From NCBI RefSeq assembly GCF_024713945.1, contig NC_134686.1, positions 1,822,001-1,886,000 of the forward strand: 64,000 nt of DNA, written 5' to 3'. The stretch is from Dermatophagoides farinae. Taxonomy: Eukaryota; Arthropoda; Arachnida; Sarcoptiformes; Pyroglyphidae. Of this stretch, positions 41,164 through 56,013 are shown piece by piece (position 1 is the stretch's first letter; every line of letters begins with the position of its first letter). A program made the translations under genes and the position numbers. The notes below the pieces were generated by a model. That model did no database searches. It had not been told where the DNA came from and saw nothing but the letters and a program-made list of their open reading frames with translations.

Positions 41164-42396
41164 TTCTGTTGTTGTTTAACCGATAATTTTTTTGGTTGTA
41201 CCGATTGTTTCGTTAGTGAAAACCGATGTTAATCAAGAGATGATTTTTTTTTTTGATTTCAAGAATTTTCGTCGTTTTTTTTCGAAAAAACAAAACACGA
41301 ATTCGGTAAATGATTATTTTGAGTGTTGTTGGAGACAAAAATGATGATTCTCGAATACATTCAATTCGATATGCGCATGTTTTTTTTTATTTAATCATGA
41401 TTCTTTCATAAATGACGTGTTTTTTTCAACATTCGAAATTCTTTATTAATGATGATTTAAGAATTGTTTTTTTTCGAGAGAAATAGAATTTTTACTTCGT
41501 CTGTTTTTTTTTTGTAATTCCATGATTCTTGAAATGAAAAAAATGAACAAAAATCACAAATTTAAAATACATCCGGCTTCTCCATTTCCTTTGTGTGATT
41601 ATCTAAATATTTATTTATTTTTCCGTCTTTCTGTCTGTCTGTCTGCCTTTTATTTTTTATCATAATGCACACGATTCTCGATTCAATCGGTCGATTGATT
41701 GATAATTTTCTCCAAAAAAAAACGACTCAAATTTGAGCCACAAACAAACAACCGATTCTAAACCACTATTTTACAATACAAACCATTTTGGAAGAAAAAA
41801 AAATACCATAGTAACAAGTGTTATTATTGTCTTGTGTTTCCAAATTTTTTTTTTTATATTTCGTCATCATCACCAACTCGAACCATCATCATCATCATCA
41901 TTCGACTATATTGGTATTTTTGGTTTATACAATAATACTATTTCAACACAACCGATTGATAACACAACATGTATACATCATGTATAAAAAAAAAAATTTT
42001 TTTTTGAAAGAATCAATTTCAAAAAAACAAACACTACCATCATTTGTGATGATGATGATGATGATTCGTGTTTGTGTTTAATCCATCACCACCACCATCA
42101 TCAACGTGTTGTCATTGTCACCACCAATTATCATTTTTTTTCTGAAATCATTGCCATCATCATCATCAGTATATGATACTTGATCAAAACAAACAAAAGT
42201 TACCTTTTTTTACGCGCGTGTGTGTGTGTGTGTGTGTGTAGATCAACGACATAAAATATAAATGATGATAATGACGATGATCATCATCGTTTAAATCAGA
42301 AATCATTGCATATATTTTTTTTTTGTTTTTTATCCAGATTTGGATTGCAAATTTTTTTGTTTTTTGTTGTTGCAAAATATCGGTTTTCATCTAGTA
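41164..42396. other. Divergent intergenic region between the unknown gene and SSBP
   Basis: About 1.2 kb, AT-rich, with CATCAT and poly-T runs. It should hold the promoters of both divergent genes, but no clear TATA box or other element can be named. Confidence 0.4.
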
Positions 42397-42526
42397 CAGG
42401 GCTTCTTAAACTATGGGTCGCGACCCCGAATGGGGTCGCGTAGCAAAATTTTTGACGTGTATTTGTGTAGAGCAATCATGAAATGGGGTCGCGAATGAAA
42501 AAAGTTTAAGAAGCCCTGATCTAGTA
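42389..42526. mobile_element. hAT-family MITE with perfect 8-bp target duplication
   Basis: The element proper is 42397-42518 (122 bp). It begins CAGGGCTTCTTAAACTATGG and ends with the inverted match AGTTTAAGAAGCCCTG. ATCTAGTA is duplicated exactly at 42389-42396 and 42519-42526, the 8-bp duplication expected of hAT transposases. The CAGGGCTTCTTAAACT ends with internal GGGTCGCGACCCC are typical of non-autonomous hAT elements. The intact duplication and near-perfect ends point to a fairly young insertion. It sits 145 bp upstream of the SSBP start codon. Confidence 0.93.
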
Positions 42527-42663
42527 TATTACCTGAGAAAAATCGGTTACAACCAGAATTATTCAGTTTCCAGAATTTTCATAAAATTAATTCGTTTTCT
42601 TCTTTTTTTCTTCTCCCCTTTCCATTACCATTATGATTATGTCAAAAGCCAAACGTTAAGGTC

Positions 42664-44824
42664 ATGTATGCCAAGGGGAAAGGCACGACCGTTCCTTCTG
42701 ATGCCCAGGCGCGTGAAAAGTAAGTATTTTGTTCATGTGGATATAGATTACATTTAAATTCTTGAAATTGAATTTAATTTTTCTTTATTTTTTTTTAAAT
42801 TCAGGCTAGCACTCTACGTATATGAATATTTACTACACGTGGGCGCTCAGAAAGCTGCGCAAACTTTTCTATCAGAGGTAAAAATAAAGAATTTTGAACA
42901 AAAAAAAACATACACCGGATGCAAGAATTGGAGCTTTTTAATGATTGAATATTTTTTTTTTTTTTGATAATAAAAAAAGATACGATGGGAAAAGAATATT
43001 ACATTAGGCGAACCGCCTGGATTTCTTCATTCTTGGTGGTGGTAAGTATTACTTTTCGGATTGAGAATTTAAGAATTGAGATTAATTTTTTTTTGTTTTG
43101 TTTCATTCAGTGTTTTCTGGGATCTTTATTGTGCAGCTCCAGAACGGCGTGATACTTGTGAACACTCTAGTGAAGCCAAAGCGTTCCATGATTATGTAAG
43201 TGGCAATGTTTTTTGTTTTTTTCATTTAAGTTTTTTTGATTTGGATTTTTTGTTTTGTTGATTTTTGTTGTTATTTATACACACCCACACACACACAAAT
43301 TTATCCATTATGAATTCATCTAAAGACATGGCCAGAATTAATCTCTTTTTGTTTGTTTGGTTGGTTTAACCTGACCAATCATCGCAATATATCTACCGAT
43401 TATAATATTTCGTAATTAATGTTTTAATGAATTCGTTAACGTAATAACATATAGATGCATATAGAATAACTAGATAGAGAATTTTTTTTTTTACTTGTGG
43501 GGTAAGAATTTCAAACCTAAATGAAAAAAAATGGCGCATGCATTCCAAAAATTTGTACTTTTTTTTCACTCTGAGGCCCTTTTTGTGTGTGTGTGTGTGT
43601 GTGTGCATGTTTGCATATGAGTAGTGTGGTTGGTACCTATACTACCTTTATTCTTATTCTATAATGGTTCTGTGATTCCACACTAGTATGATGGTGGTTT
43701 TTTTGGGCATGATGGTGATGATGATGATGATGTTGATGTGTATGTAATGTCGCTGTAGAATTTCGTTATTTCTTTTCTCTTACTTATCATTAAAAATAAC
43801 CAGGTTGTTGTTGTTAATCTTGCAACACAAAACCTATTGATGATGATGTGGTCCATGAAAATTCCCATTTGTATTACCATAATGAAACCGTTATAGTCGA
43901 TATTTCGATACATGAAAATCAGAATTAGAATTAAAAATTAGCAATGAGAGTATATAAAATCTTTGAAGGAATGTACACACACCTGTACCTCTTGAATATT
44001 TTTCATCCATTAATTCTGTTTTCCAGATACTTTTTTTGTTTTTGAATGATTCTGATTTCTGTTTTCTATTAAATATTTAATCAAAAATACAAGAAAACCG
44101 GCATACTGCATAATATTCTTGTATTTTACACACACACTGGATATTTTTAAATTTCTTGTTCATTTTTTTATCTTGCCTTTTTATTTTTCGTTTTTTTAAA
44201 TTCTGTATATTTTCTCACTATATATCTATCTATCTATCTATATACTGTATTTTTCTTCTTCTTCTCCTTATTCTTCTTCATTTTCAATCTACAATCATCA
44301 TCACTATAGGGATTTGTCAATTCGGGATATACTGTCAATGGAATTGCTGCCCATGTAAGTTTCTCTATCTGTCTATTTCTGCTGGAATTTTTGCTTTTGT
44401 GTTTTCTAATAATATCAATCTATCATTTCGAGATCAATCAATCAATCAAATCAAATCAATTCTTTTTCTTTTCCTTTTTCATATTTCTATTCACTTTTTT
44501 CTTTCAAATGATAATATTGTAATCATAATCCAGTTTCATTTTATTTAAAAATGAATAAAATAAAAATTTGCATATATATATCCACATTTATATTATGATT
44601 TTGTTCAAGAACACACACACATATATACACAACTTGTGTTTATTACTTGAATTATTGTCATTCATTCATTCATTTGTTATTATTAGTTAGGGTTAAAATA
44701 GCCATAAAGATAGGATTGTCTTTGTTGTGTTGTTCCTATTTATTCGTTTGAAAAAATAAAATTGAACGATGAACCTGATGACGATGATTACATAAACGTC
44801 AAATTCAGGTTGAATTCTCTTTCT

Positions 44825-44866
<42 letters not shown>

Positions 44867-45708
44867 CATACACTGTCTGATGTTCATAATGGTCACGACC
44901 TTTGTTCTTGTTCTTGTCTTGGGTCATAGTTGTTGTTGTTATCAGTGATCGAGGTTCAACAACAACAACAACAACAAGTTGAAACCATTATTTGAATGAG
45001 AATTGTCGATTCAACAAAAAAAATACGGGAAAAAAACAACTAACCAACCAACCAGCCATCCGATACAATACAAAATGAATGTGGGTATAGTTTGAACATA
45101 GTATAACCTGAAAGACTTGTTTTCTTTTTCTACCTTTGATTATTTTTACATTGCAATTGCATTACTTTTTTTTATTTCTTCTTCCTATTTCATCTTCATG
45201 TTTTTTTTTTTTTTTTTGGTTTTGTTTGGGTGGTTGTTGTTTTTGGGTTGAATTGTTGTTGTTCATTATTATGAAATGCTATGTATAACTGGTAACTCTT
45301 CTTGCTCTCTTTACCTGTATGATTTATCTTTATCTATTTTTATTATTGTCTCTCTTCAAATATTTTGTTTTTTTTTATTCTGGGTGTCTTTTTTCTTATG
45401 AAAGAAGCGACAATGATGATTATCATGATGATGATGATGATGATGATCATTATTCCATAGCTTCTGTTATAATCGAAACATGGTATAGATAGGTTTTTGA
45501 TTCATTTTTTTTTGTCCATTTCAATTGTAAAATTATGATATGCTTATGGTGGTTAATGATGATTACACTATGTTCGTAAAAAAAGAGAAATGACAAGAGA
45601 CATTGGTACATATATATGGAAATAATTGGATCTATATACCGGTATATTTTTTTTGTTCTTGTTTACAGGTTCCGTTCATTAACCCTTTGTGAGAATGGTC
45701 GTTGATCA

Positions 45709-45744
<36 letters not shown>

Positions 45745-47844
45745 ACCCGAAATTGTTGTTGTTTATGATAGCATTCGAAATATTATCATTAATAGAGAGA
45801 AAGCGAGAGAGATATTGGTAGATTAAACAAAACTGATGATCTTGATACGATTTTATTATTATAGAATAATAATAATTGGAAAATCAGATTGATTCTAGTC
45901 ATTTGTTGATCAATTTTATTAGTATTGAAAATTGTTGTGGATATTGATATTTCATTTTGTTTTTATAATAGAATCCAACAGCACCAAGTCCACTAAATCA
46001 GATACCAAATGATGGAATGCCCGGTGGACCAATGCCTCCAGCAGGCTTTTTTACGGTAAATTTACATATATTTTCTATCGATTTTTCTGTTGTTTAATAA
46101 TCGTTTTTATTTGAATTTAAAAATTTAGAATTCACATATGCGACCTTCGCCACCACAACAACCTGTATCACAGCCGTCCCCACATTCTCAGCCTCCTCCT
46201 CCACCACCACATAGTCAAATGATGCAAAATCAGGTATATTTTGGATTTCCGATTATAAGAATATAAATTTTCTAATAAATCTTTTTCAGCAGTTTATGTC
46301 TCCAAGATATCCTCCTGGTGGTCCAAGAGGACCGGGTGGTGTTCGTATGCCTCAACAAGTGGATTTTAATGTATGAAACTTTCAATTTTTTATGCAATTA
46401 TTATAATCAAAAACTTATCATTATTATTGCACACAATAGCCATCTGGAGGTGTACCCGGACAGCCTTTGATGCCGAACAATATGGATCCATCACGTCAAG
46501 GTAAACAAAATTGATTATTTTTCCAGATTGAATATTGCACGCCATTTATTTGTTGTTATTGTTGTTGTTGTCATTGTCGTTGTCATAACACTTTTGTCTT
46601 TTGATTTGTATTTGTAATTATTGTCCGATTTTTTTCCTAATCTTTCCTTGCCTTTTTTTCAATTTCATTATCAAAAATCGAAACCAAAAAAAAGGTGAAG
46701 GTGATTTTGTTGGTTGGCAACCAGGTAAATTTCCTTTTCATTATTTATTATATGGAATTTTTTATTCTTGTTTTCATTTTTTCTAATTATCATTTTTTTG
46801 TTGTGTTTATCATCATCAGGTCCCGGTGGTATGAATTCAATGAATCCTCGATTAAATCATCCTCGAGGTCAACCAATGGGTCCAATGGCACCGGGTGGAT
46901 ACGGCGGTATGAGACCACCACCACCAAACTCAATGGGTCCTGGACCTGGACCCGGTGGACCAATGCCACCAGGTATGGGTATGCCACCTGGAGGCGGTAG
47001 ACCATGGCAACAACCAAATACATCAAATATGAATTACTCATCAGCTTCACCAGGCAATCATTATGCAGTATGTTTTTTTTTGATGATAGTTTGAACATAA
47101 AACTGAGTTATTTTCATCTCTCTATCGTCTTAGGGTCCACCTGGTTCTGGTTCTGGTCCTGGACCTGGAACGCCAATTATGCCCAGTCCTCAAGGTTCAT
47201 CAGGACCATATTCTCCTGCCAGTCATAGAATGGGTACACCGAATCCCGGTGGAAGAGGTTTAGTTTTTTTTCATATTTGAAACTGGTTTTTGATTTTCAA
47301 TTCTTTTTATCATAGATTCTACCGGTTCTGGTGGTGATGGAATGTATTCAATGATGAAACCAGTTGGACCAGGGGTAAGTTATATTGAGAAATTCTCGAT
47401 TTTCACAATATTTATTATTGTTTTTTTTCAACCAAAAAAAAAAACAGCAATTTTCAATGGCACCTGGTGGTCCAGATGGTCCTATAGGTCCAATGGGTGG
47501 TGATATGGTACCACCGGTAATGAATGGTATGTCAAATCCTGGTGATGGTATGGATGGTATGAAAAGTTCACCAGCGAATGGACCAGGGACGCCTAGAGAG
47601 GATAGTGGGCCACCTATCGGTTATGATATAACGGCTTATGGACAAGAAAATGTAAGTTTTCAACACCAAAAAAAAAAAAAAAAAAAAAAATCAAAATCAC
47701 ATAAACATACCTTTATCATATATGAATATATAGGATCAAAATGAATCTGCGGCTATATTGAAAATAAAAGAAACTATGCAAGAAGAAGCGAAAAGGTTTG
47801 AAAAAGAAACACCAACTGATCATCAGGATTTTTTTATGCAATGA
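42664..47844 (+). CDS. Ssdp: Single-stranded DNA-binding protein SSBP/Ssdp, LDB1 partner
   Basis: A nuclear cofactor that binds and stabilises LDB1/Chip in LIM-domain transcription complexes. Fifteen coding exons: 42664-42719, 42805-42877, 42980-43041, 43111-43195, 44310-44354, 45972-46055, 46129-46233, 46290-46370, 46440-46500, 46695-46724, 46820-47067, 47134-47257, 47316-47374, 47448-47651 and 47734-47844; all junctions are in frame, 475 residues. The N-terminal LUFS/LisH domain is almost unchanged from other animals ([87 protein letters not shown], here cited in parts). The rest is the Gly/Pro/Met-rich tail. Exon 5 is a 45-base cassette ([15 protein letters not shown]) between the two longest introns and could be alternative. 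The C-terminus has [16 protein letters not shown]. Confidence 0.95.
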
Positions 47845-50800
47845 AAACAATGAAGACAAACAAATTATGAATATTTCCAAAAAAAAAGAAGAAAATTTGT
47901 ATAATCATCATTATCATTATCATCAAACATTCTTTGCATCCTTTTTCCCTCATCATCATCATCATCATTTATATCAACATTTTCGAAATTTGAACCAAAC
48001 AAACTTATTGATCATTACTAATGGACAACAACAACTACAACTACAACAAAATACGTTCTGATACAAAAATGCATAATTTTATTATTAATTATTGCGATTC
48101 TTCTCTCTTTTTCTCTTAAATTTTAATTATATTCAACACACACACACACACATACTCCACCAAAAAAAAAAAAAAAATAATGCAAAAAACAAATCATCAT
48201 TGTCAACAACATATATAATTGAAGTAATTCAATCATCATCATTTTTTTTATTTTGCATTCCGAAACAAGAATTTCCTATAAATACTGGAAAATTTCTTTA
48301 TTGATTTCTTTTTGCACCACTACTACCACCACCACCACCCACAACACACATACACAAGCATGAATGCATTTAAAAAAAAAATTCTATTTAATCACCATCA
48401 TCATCATTATGCAACACTTTCCCTTAAACATAATCATCACCATCATCATCATATTGATTGATTGATTGATTTTATTGTTTTTTTCTTATTTGCTTTGTTT
48501 CTTTTTTTTTTATTTTCTTTTCATCTCATTTCATATGAAACAAAAAGTGTTGATCACAAGTGGTGTGTGTGTGTGTTGGTGTGTGTTCGCCGTAGAAACT
48601 ATTGCTTTTTTTTCCCCATTTAATTTAAACATTGATGATGATGATGATGGTGAATGTATTTGTATCACAAACACACCCACCCACACTCATACACACTGTT
48701 TGAATTTTTATTTCAATTAATCAATTTTTTCCACATATATAGTGTTGATACATATATAATTTATTTATTTTTTTTTTTTTATTAATTTGTTGTCTTCACC
48801 ATCGTTTTTTTTCCGGTCTTTCTTTATTCAATTAGTTCAATTTTTTTTTCTTTCTGTCTGTCTGTCTGTCTATTTTGATCCAAAGCTACACACACCTGCA
48901 TACACACACACACACACACTTGCATGCACATTATATGAAAGGAAATGAACATGACTAAATATATAATCGATTAAAATCGATAGTCACCATCGTCATCAAT
49001 ATCGATATTTATTCACAAATCGCGAATGAATGAAAATTGATCAAAAAAAAAAAAAAAAATTTTTCTCCCATTGTGTAAATTTCTTAATTGATTTTAATTT
49101 ATATATTTTAAAGAAAACAACAAAAAAATTGATAAAATCACAGATAATCTGATTTGAAACAAAAATCCTCATTTGAATATATAAATATCGATTATCATCA
49201 TCAACATTTTTGCATGCATCTTAATTCATTGTCATCACACACACATGCACATGCACACACCACTTATATTCATTTTTTTTTTAATTAAAAACAAAAAAAC
49301 ATTGCAATTTTATCATCATTATCATATTGATCATTATTGTCTGTTGTCATCATCATCATCATCATTCATTATTCTTATGATTCTCAACAACAACAACAAC
49401 AACAAATTCTTATTATCCAAAAAAAATAATGGATCAACATTCGATTAAAATTCTCTTTCATTATTGGCCGATTCATTATCGATTCTTGTTTTGTTTTATT
49501 CTTACACTATAAACGAAAAAAAAATTCAATTTCATCACATACACACTCATCACACACAATGATGATCATCATGATTTTTTTCTTTTGTAATTTGTATACA
49601 CACAATTTGAATGGTGAAATTTTCCTGAAAACACCAAATTCGGCATCATTTTTTTTCAGTGTCTCATTTTTTTTTGTTTTTTGTTTTCATTGATATTCAT
49701 TCATTTCTCTGTCTCTTTGACTCAGACACACACACACACACACACTATTTTCTCATCATTATCATCATTTTTTTTGCAACATCATCATAAACAACAACGA
49801 CAAAAAAAACGGAAAAAAAATTTTGATTATAAAATTTTCATTGCAAAAAAAAAATAATATAAAGTTAAAATAAATAATTATCATATATAAAAGATAATAA
49901 GGAATTTCTTTTTTATTCCAAAAAAATTCTTGTCAAGAATTTCATCAGGTAAGCCAACATTCGAAGTGTAAAAAAAAATGCATTTTTTCACCATATACTG
50001 CTGCCATCTATCGGATATAACAAATATTTGTGTTAACCTTACACATACAGACATGCATGTACAAAAAAAAGGTGTGGCCAAACCATGATTGGTTCAATAA
50101 TGATTTTGATGGGCGGAGTACTATTTAATTGTTGGCCATTTAACACAAAACAGACAGTCAAGTTGAAAAGAAGATCCAATGATGATGATGGTGATCAAAA
50201 TACTTTAAATTGAAAACAAAAACAAAAAAAAATTCAGCCAACCAATGATGATGCCAAAAAAAAAAAACGTCGATCCAATTGAACCGTGACCGTTTGTTGT
50301 TGTTGTTGTTGTCGTTTTTAACCAAAAAAAAAAAAGAAAATTCCAAGTGCCTGCAAAAATGAGATAACAGCTAAAAATGTTTTTTTTTCTCCATTTTTTC
50401 TTTGTTTACAACAGCAATTATTCTATTAACAACAACAACAACAACAACACACACAGAGACAGATAGACACTATTCAGATGGCTAAATCGGCTTAAATCAA
50501 GAAAAAAAAATTCAAACAGAACAAATTCAAACGAATATCATCTCCTTCATCATCATCATCATCATCATCGTAATCATTTTCATGACAATTGCATTGAATT
50601 TGGATTGATCCACTCTCCATTGATCATTTGTTGGCTTATTATTTTTTTTCTAGTTTTTAAATCACTCTTACCATTTTGATGATGATTATATAATGGATAA
50701 AAAATATATGAATATTGAATTGAGAAAAACTAAACAAAATCCTATTTATTCTATTTATCTTCAACTGAAGATGTGTGTAGTTGAATAAATAGTTGAATGA

Positions 50801-51475
50801 AGCACGTTTTTTTTTCTCAATCTTTTTTTTCTCACTTTGTGATTGAATTTGCACGTGTCGATAAATGTTGTGATGATAATAAAAAAAAACTATAGATTTT
50901 TTTCGTTGCTCATTTTTTTTTTCATATTTGATTTCTGATATCAATGATGATGATGTGATTAGATGGATTGATTTTTTTTTATTTTTATTTCGTTACACAC
51001 AAATCTTTATTCTTTCTTGCAGTTTTTTTTATTATTATTATTTTATTCTGGTGGGTTTCTCTCACTTGCTCATTCATTCATGTAACACACACACACACAC
51101 ACACACACACTGAAAAACACGTGTCGATAATCGTTTTTTAATTTGAAATTCACCATCCAACAACACTATGTGGATAACAATGGTTATTATTATTATTACA
51201 CGTGTTATATACATCAAATCTAAAATTTGGATTTAAAGAATTATAAATTTTCTTATCTCTGTGTATCTTTTTTTTATGAATTATCATTGAATCGGAAACA
51301 ATCGGATTCAATCGTGTTTGTGATGATGTTGATGATGATGGAGAAGAAAAAGTAAATAATACACTTTCACACAGACAGTCAAGAATCTAATTGAATTTTT
51401 TTCTTTGCTAGCCCTTTTTTTTATTCTTCACAAAGAAAAAAAAACCATACTGCTTTTCACGAAGAATTTTCACAC

Positions 51476-51510
<35 letters not shown>

Positions 51511-52134
51511 AATCGATTCTGTTATTATTCTACTTTTATTTCGTTATTTTTGTCTTTCCAAATGAATAAACATTAATGGATGGATATAAATATTGTTCAT
51601 ATATGACATTTTTATGACGAAACGTTAACGCATCAATTGATGTGTAATGAAATGATTTTCATTTTTATTATTATCATTTATCAAGTCATGTATGAATTTC
51701 TCTTTTTCTCCGTTTGTTTGCTGCATGTGTCATCATTTTGATTATCATCACCATCTTCTTGTTGATAATTGATATTTGTGTTTAAAATTTGTCAACACGC
51801 GCACGCACACGTTCAATACATGTACACATCAGTAAACATCATCAGCATTTGATTGAATTTGATCTTTATTTTTATTTTTATTTTTATTATTCTGAACACA
51901 TACATGAACATCAACACGAATGGGCAATCGATTATTGTGTAATAAAAGTAAACAATACAGATACAATTTGTTTGAATCACACACACACACACCAACACAA
52001 ACATTAAATGCTGTTATATTATATATTACATGATAATGAAATTGATTGAAAATTTAATTGATTTTGCTTTCTCTCATATAATTGTGATACATCATTTGAT
52101 TTGATTTGGACATTAATTTGTATTTTAAGAATCA
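47845..52134. other. Convergent intergenic region between SSBP and the bHLH gene
   Basis: About 4.3 kb of AT-rich DNA with CA, CAT and CAA repeats (for example 51086-51111 and 51478-51508). Both flanking genes end towards it. No gene is supported. A weak CTCF-like motif lies at 50001-50014. Confidence 0.5.
50001..50014 (-). promoter_or_regulatory. Weak CTCF-like motif
   Basis: On the minus strand CCGATAGATGGCAG matches CCACNAGRKGGCRS at 12 of 14 positions. It lies in the convergent region between SSBP and the bHLH gene. Confidence 0.2.
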
Positions 52135-54570
<2,436 letters not shown>

Positions 54571-56013
54571 TTTTTTTTTAATCTTATATCGTATACATAC
54601 AGAAAGAAATAATTGTCACAAGTTAGTTGATGATTGTCCTTGCTTCGTGTTCGTGTGTGTGTAATGTCAGTTGATAATGACCAATGGTAACTAGATTTTC
54701 TTTTCTTTTTTTTTCTTTTTTTTTGTTTCAACCAAAAAATTTCTGGTAACAATCATCGGGTGTGAATATCCAAATATATGTTTTGTGTGTGTGTGTGTGT
54801 GTGTGTGGTTGAGGGGAAGGGAGGTCCATACAAACAAACAATATACAAATACAATTGCGGTATTCTGTGCGGAACATGCCCATTCATTTTATATAGACAC
54901 ACGCAAACACACATACACACACATATTGTGGACTCACAATATTCGAATCGTGAGTTATTCATAATCCACATACACCATTTTTTTCGAATGATTTTAATTT
55001 AAAAAATCAATAAAATTACATCTTCAATATTGAAATTTAATCAATTTGAACGAAAAAAAAATCAATTTGTCATTCATTCATTATGATTATTAATTGATTG
55101 TGATGATTTGAAAATTATCGCACAAAAAACAAAAATTGAATAAAAAAAACAACAAACGAAAGGAAATGTACTGCCATCCGGTGACAGTAGTTGGAAATGA
55201 TTCATATTTTGTTTTGATTATTTCTTTGGACCATCATCATCATCATCATCATCATCAACATCAACAACAACAACAAATCAGCAGTATTGATAAAGTAAAT
55301 AACATTTTTGTTGTTGTTGTTGTCGTTTTCGTTGTCGTTGTCGATGATGATGATGATGAAGTGACGGGTGTTTTGCGTGCAAAACAAGTTCTTTTTTCTG
55401 CTCTTCATATATATATGTGTTGTGTGTATATATACCAAAATACAAGTACAAAATACGAAAAAAAAATCAATCGAAAACAATTCTAAACATCCTCATTTTC
55501 AACATCGTGATTTGTTGTTGTTGTTGTTTTTTGTTGTTGATGTTTTTGTTTTTCTGTCTGTTTGTTTGTTTGTTTGATTCGATTATTTTGCCATTTCTAA
55601 AAAAACTCAATTTCTTTCTTTACTTTTTTTCAGCCAAAAAAAAAATAAATAATTTTTCTGTGTTTTTCTTCCTGATTTACACACACAAAACACACACACA
55701 CATTTTGTTGATAATAAATGGTTCGAAATTTTTTTATTCAATTCATTCGATGATGATGATGCGCTGGTGACGATGATGATTCATAACATCGAAATTTCAA
55801 TTACAGCCCTCTCTTTCTACATTCACAATGTTCAATAATCAACGAATATTAAATGAATCAAAAATATCCATATCGATCGAATTGTCAAATTTTTTCCCAT
55901 TTTCATTATAATTATAATTAATTTTTTTTTTGTTCACTTTTTTTTCTTTATTGGATCAACAAAATCTGATTGATCTGAAATTGAAATTATCATCATCATC
56001 ATTATTGTATGTC
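54571..56013. other. Divergent intergenic region between the bHLH gene and Rictor
   Basis: About 1.4 kb that should contain both promoters. It holds TG and CA runs, CATCAT and GTT repeats, and a CTCF-like motif at 55171-55184. No clear TATA box or gene. Confidence 0.45.
55171..55184 (-). promoter_or_regulatory. CTCF-like motif between divergent genes
   Basis: On the minus strand TCACCGGATGGCAG matches CCACNAGRKGGCRS at 12 of 14 positions. It is placed between the divergent bHLH and Rictor start codons. Binding is unproven. Confidence 0.25.
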
